A stretch of DNA of 64,000 nt from Portibacter marinus (GTDB lineage: Bacteria; Bacteroidota; Bacteroidia; Chitinophagales; Saprospiraceae), in assembly GCF_021533195.1 (NCBI RefSeq), contig NZ_JAJNKB010000001.1:806001-870000 (forward strand), given 5' to 3'. Positions within the stretch are counted from its first letter, which is position 1, and every line of letters begins with the position of its first letter. The position numbers and the translations under genes were made by a program. The notes beneath the pieces are model-generated. The model did no database searches and was not told the origin of the DNA. It was given only the letters and a program-made list of their open reading frames with translations. This document shows positions 61,712 through 64,000 of this stretch, one piece after another.

Positions 61712-62395
61712 ATGGAAGATAAAGATCTAGCATATTATCTTGAGGACCTTAACAGAATTCATGACCTCAGTCTGGAAAAGCTTGGGGAATGGAGGGATAA
61801 ATACCCATACAGCCAGGTAGTCCATTTCCTAATGGCTAAAAAACACCAACTCGAAGGATTTGTGGATGATATGAATGTCTATCATAAAGCCTCTTTCTAT
61901 GCAGTTGATAGAGCTTACCTGCAGGAAAGAATGACGCACTCTGAATTAGAAATGAATATCGAAGGTTATGGGGCACCACAATCAGGAGATACAATTAGTC
62001 AGGAAGACGGTAAAGACGTAAATCTGTCAATGGATGCCCGAGAGGAGTCAGTTGAATCGTCAAGTAAAATAGAAAGCCTCACCGCACAGGAACCAGAGGT
62101 GGTACAATTCGAAACAGAAGACCTTTCAGATTTTGCTCAATGGGTATTAAGTCTCTCAGATCTAACTACCGTTGAAAAAAAGAAAAAGAAAAAGAAGAAA
62201 AAGAAGAAATCAAAATTGGAAAAGAAGATCGAAAGGAGTGTGATTAAGAAAGATGAGATTGTTACGGAGGCATTGGCGAACATCCTGGCGCAGCAAGGGC
62301 ATAAGGAGAAAGCAAAAGACATGTATGAAAAGTTAAGTTTGATATTTCCAGAAAAAAGTAGTTTCTTTGCACTTCAAATTGAAAAATTAAAGTAA
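61712..62395 (+). CDS. Hypothetical protein with poly-lysine tract
   Basis: 227 residues from the ATG at 61712; an in-frame TTG at 61703 would add three residues and overlap lptE. The N-terminal about 75 residues are helical and resemble a TPR-type repeat (YLEDLNRIHDLSLEKLGEWRDKYP). An acidic, Ser/Glu-rich middle is followed by a run of 11 consecutive Lys (about residues 155-165) within a strongly basic segment, and a helical C-terminus (AKDMYEKLSLIFPEKSSFFALQ). No family is assigned. The lysine run lies between lptE and secG, so an envelope- or ribosome-related role is possible. Confidence 0.75.
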   Translation: MEDKDLAYYLEDLNRIHDLSLEKLGEWRDKYPYSQVVHFLMAKKHQLEGFVDDMNVYHKASFYAVDRAYLQERMTHSELEMNIEGYGAPQSGDTISQEDGKDVNLSMDAREESVESSSKIESLTAQEPEVVQFETEDLSDFAQWVLSLSDLTTVEKKKKKKKKKKKSKLEKKIERSVIKKDEIVTEALANILAQQGHKEKAKDMYEKLSLIFPEKSSFFALQIEKLK

Positions 62396-62396
62396 A

Positions 62397-62669
62397 ATGG
62401 TAAATTTTTTAACCGTTATTATTGCTCTGATATGCATACTTTTGATGCTTGTCGTGTTGATCCAAAACCCTAAAGGTGGGGGAGTTGACTCTACTTTTGG
62501 AGGACAAGGTGCAAACCAAATGTTTGGAGCTGCAAAGTCTACTGACTTTATAGAAAAACTGACTTGGGGTCTTGCTATTGCACTTTTTGCAATGTGTATA
62601 GTTACTGTTTTAGTTGTAAACGGACAATCAGTGGGCGACGGAAGTTTGGTTCCGCTCCAATCCCAATAA
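62397..62669 (+). CDS. secG: Preprotein translocase subunit SecG
   Basis: 90 residues with two membrane helices (about 4-22 and 55-75) and the SecG motif IQNPKGGGVDSTFGGQG between them. It aids protein export through SecYEG. The ATG is one nucleotide after the upstream stop. A strong terminator follows. Confidence 0.9.
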   Translation: MVNFLTVIIALICILLMLVVLIQNPKGGGVDSTFGGQGANQMFGAAKSTDFIEKLTWGLAIALFAMCIVTVLVVNGQSVGDGSLVPLQSQ

Positions 62670-62685
62670 AAATTAACTTATCAGG

Positions 62686-62712
62686 GCCACGTTAAACGTG
62701 GCTTTTTTTTTT
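62686..62712 (+). terminator. Rho-independent terminator after secG
   Basis: Stem GCCACG / CGTGGC (62686-62691, 62697-62702) with a 5-nt loop followed by ten T residues. It separates the miaB-secG unit from groESL. Confidence 0.9.
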
Positions 62713-62772
62713 GCCAAAATGGCAAGCAAAGCTGCAATAAATTCAGGGACTTCAGCTGATTTTCCGAATAAC

Positions 62773-62785
62773 TGCAAAAATGTCA
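62773..62785 (+). promoter_or_regulatory. Imperfect TGnCA-N3-TGnCA motif upstream of groES
   Basis: TGCAA-AAA-TGTCA followed by TAAAAG, 76 nt before the groES ATG. The first half-site has a mismatch from the versions before hsp20 and miaB. Confidence 0.35.
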
Positions 62786-62861
62786 TAAAAGCACCCATTG
62801 GCACACAAAATGATGTATAGTGGGTGTAAATAGAATTATCAAACTAAAAACTTTTTATAAA

Positions 62862-63125
62862 ATGAAGCCAATCAACGATAGAGTGGTAGTTAAGCCAGCC
62901 CCGGCTGAAGAGAAAACGAAAGGGGGAATTATCATTCCTGACACGGCTAAAGAGAAACCTCAAAGAGGTGAGGTGATTGCTGTAGGTCCAGGGAAAGATG
63001 GAAATTTAATGACTGTTGCTGAAGGTGATATTGTACTATATGGAAAATACGCCGGTCAGGAGTTGAACTATGAAGGTGAGGACTACCTCATCATGAGAGA
63101 GGATGACATACTAGTCGTTCTATAA
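62862..63125 (+). CDS. groES: Co-chaperonin GroES
   Basis: 87 residues from the ATG at 62862 ([12 protein letters not shown]); an in-frame GTG 42 nt upstream would add 14 residues absent from GroES proteins. [23 protein letters not shown] and the mobile loop are conserved. It forms the heptameric lid for GroEL. It has its own terminator upstream, so groESL has a separate promoter. Confidence 0.96.
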   Translation: MKPINDRVVVKPAPAEEKTKGGIIIPDTAKEKPQRGEVIAVGPGKDGNLMTVAEGDIVLYGKYAGQELNYEGEDYLIMREDDILVVL

Positions 63126-63172
63126 CACATTATTTTAACCAATTTATTTTTAAACGAAAAAAAGATTTAGAT

Positions 63173-64000
63173 ATGTCTAAAGAGATTAGCTTTGATTCCG
63201 AAGCACGTGAACAGCTAAAATCAGGTATAGATGCACTAGCCAATGCTGTTAAAGTAACGTTAGGGCCAAAAGGAAGAAATGTAATTATTCAAAAGAGCTT
63301 TGGTGCTCCGTCTATCACAAAGGATGGTGTCACAGTTGCAAAAGAGATCGAGTTAGAAAATCCTGTACAAAACATGGGTGCCCAGATGGTGAAAGAAGTA
63401 GCGTCCAAAACTGCTGATATAGCAGGTGATGGTACTACTACTGCCACCGTTCTTGCACAAGCTATGGTAACTGCCGGAATGAAAAATGTTACTGCGGGCG
63501 CCAATCCAATGGATCTTAAAAGAGGAATTGATAAAGCCGTAAAAGCTGTCATTAAAGATCTTGAAAAGCAAACGGAGGTGATCGGTGACGACTTTGAAAA
63601 GATAAAGCAGGTTGGATCTATTTCCGCTAACAATGACAATGAGATTGGTTCTTTAATTGCTGACGCAATGAAAAGAGTTTCAAAAGACGGTGTAATTACT
63701 GTTGAAGAAGCTAAAGGAACAGATACTTATGTAGATGAAGTACTTGGGATGCAGTTTGATAGAGGATATCTTTCTCCATATTTCGTGACCAATGCGGACG
63801 ATATGGTGACTGAGTATGAAAATCCATACATCCTGATTCATGATAAGAAGATCTCTAATATGCAGGATATTCTCCCTGTGTTAGAGAAAGCGGTAGGAGC
63901 AAACAGACCTTTACTAATTATTGCGGAAGACATTGAGTCTCAGGCTTTAGGAGTTTTAGTGGTGAACAGGTTGAGAGCACAGCTTAAAATCGTCGCTGTT
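63173..64000 (+). CDS. groEL: Chaperonin GroEL (5' part, cut by window edge)
   Basis: The first 276 codons of groEL, running off the right edge. It begins [18 protein letters not shown] and contains [26 protein letters not shown] (ATP-binding) and [13 protein letters not shown]. GroEL refolds non-native proteins with GroES. It begins 47 nt after groES in a bicistronic unit. Confidence 0.96.
   Translation, partial: MSKEISFDSEAREQLKSGIDALANAVKVTLGPKGRNVIIQKSFGAPSITKDGVTVAKEIELENPVQNMGAQMVKEVASKTADIAGDGTTTATVLAQAMVTAGMKNVTAGANPMDLKRGIDKAVKAVIKDLEKQTEVIGDDFEKIKQVGSISANNDNEIGSLIADAMKRVSKDGVITVEEAKGTDTYVDEVLGMQFDRGYLSPYFVTNADDMVTEYENPYILIHDKKISNMQDILPVLEKAVGANRPLLIIAEDIESQALGVLVVNRLRAQLKIVAV

Noticed and set aside
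62820-62861. GTG extension of groES
   Set aside because: GroES starts universally near the MKPINDRV sequence; the 14 added residues do not belong to the family.
1-64000. tRNA, rRNA, prophage, IS or CRISPR features
   Set aside because: I looked for tRNA T-arm motifs, transposase or integrase-like ORFs and regular repeats and found none.

Overview
The window looks like chromosomal DNA of a member of the Bacteroidota, probably a marine or aquatic Saprospiria-type lineage; the phylum is well supported and the lineage is a guess. Evidence is a SusC/SusD pair, proteins ending in type IX secretion (T9SS) sorting domains, a gliding-motility-associated C-terminal domain, DUF5916, lipoproteins with short signal peptides, LytTR regulators, and several promoters with the Bacteroidota -7 element TAnnTTTG. 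No rRNA, tRNA, CRISPR array, transposase or phage gene was seen.

Layout. 0-2.7 kb (minus): cupin (cut by the left edge), retropepsin-like lipoprotein and sterol-desaturase-family enzyme in one tight operon. 2.8-4.5 kb: phosphohexomutase. 4.5-10.8 kb: two divergent surface-protein genes, a glycine-rich T9SS cargo and an 890-residue silk-like protein of (Glu-Ala)n and poly-Ala blocks, followed by a stand-alone LytTR regulator. 10.9-16.3 kb (minus): rlmF, saccharopine-dehydrogenase-like, BaiN-like flavoprotein and a B12/radical SAM protein with an unusual cysteine spacing. 16.3-18.5 kb: HtrA protease, a tiny ORF and Hsp20. 18.7-25.2 kb: MDR oxidoreductase, VF530/MaoC/FabG-like operon, DUF5916 barrel, ABC-F ATPase. 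25.2-30.4 kb: sulfur locus, SulP - persulfide dioxygenase/rhodanese - SulP. 30.4-32.1 kb: HAD phosphatase, msrA-msrB. 32.3-41.6 kb: SusC, SusD, di-haem peroxidase, CRTAC1/UnbV-type T9SS protein and a gliding C-terminal-domain protein. 41.6-45.7 kb: M14 peptidase, M50 peptidase, DUF1801, alpha/beta hydrolase. 45.9-49.3 kb: TPR/TonB_C-like protein and a class-C-type serine hydrolase, interleaved with three copies of an intergenic element. 49.3-57.8 kb: MscS channel, thiolase, degenerate cyclase/TolB/TPR protein with a LytTR regulator, MopE-like lipoprotein, cupin, beta-barrel. 58-64 kb: miaB, zinc-ribbon membrane protein, sigma-54 activator, lptE, poly-Lys protein, secG, groES, groEL (cut by the right edge).

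Most notable: (1) three 105-bp minus-strand elements at 47.2, 47.5 and 49.0 kb, each with a G6 head, a 17-nt window that differs in every copy but never in length, a conserved body and a hairpin plus T9 tail; they look like an undescribed small-RNA or leader-RNA family. (2) The (EA)n/poly-Ala protein, which looks like a fibre-forming exoprotein. (3) A TGnCA-N3-TGnCA motif shared by the hsp20, miaB and (imperfectly) groES upstream regions. (4) TAnnTTTG boxes only 4 nt from two start codons, suggesting leaderless mRNAs. (5) A radical SAM protein with C-x4-C-x2-C in place of C-x3-C-x2-C.
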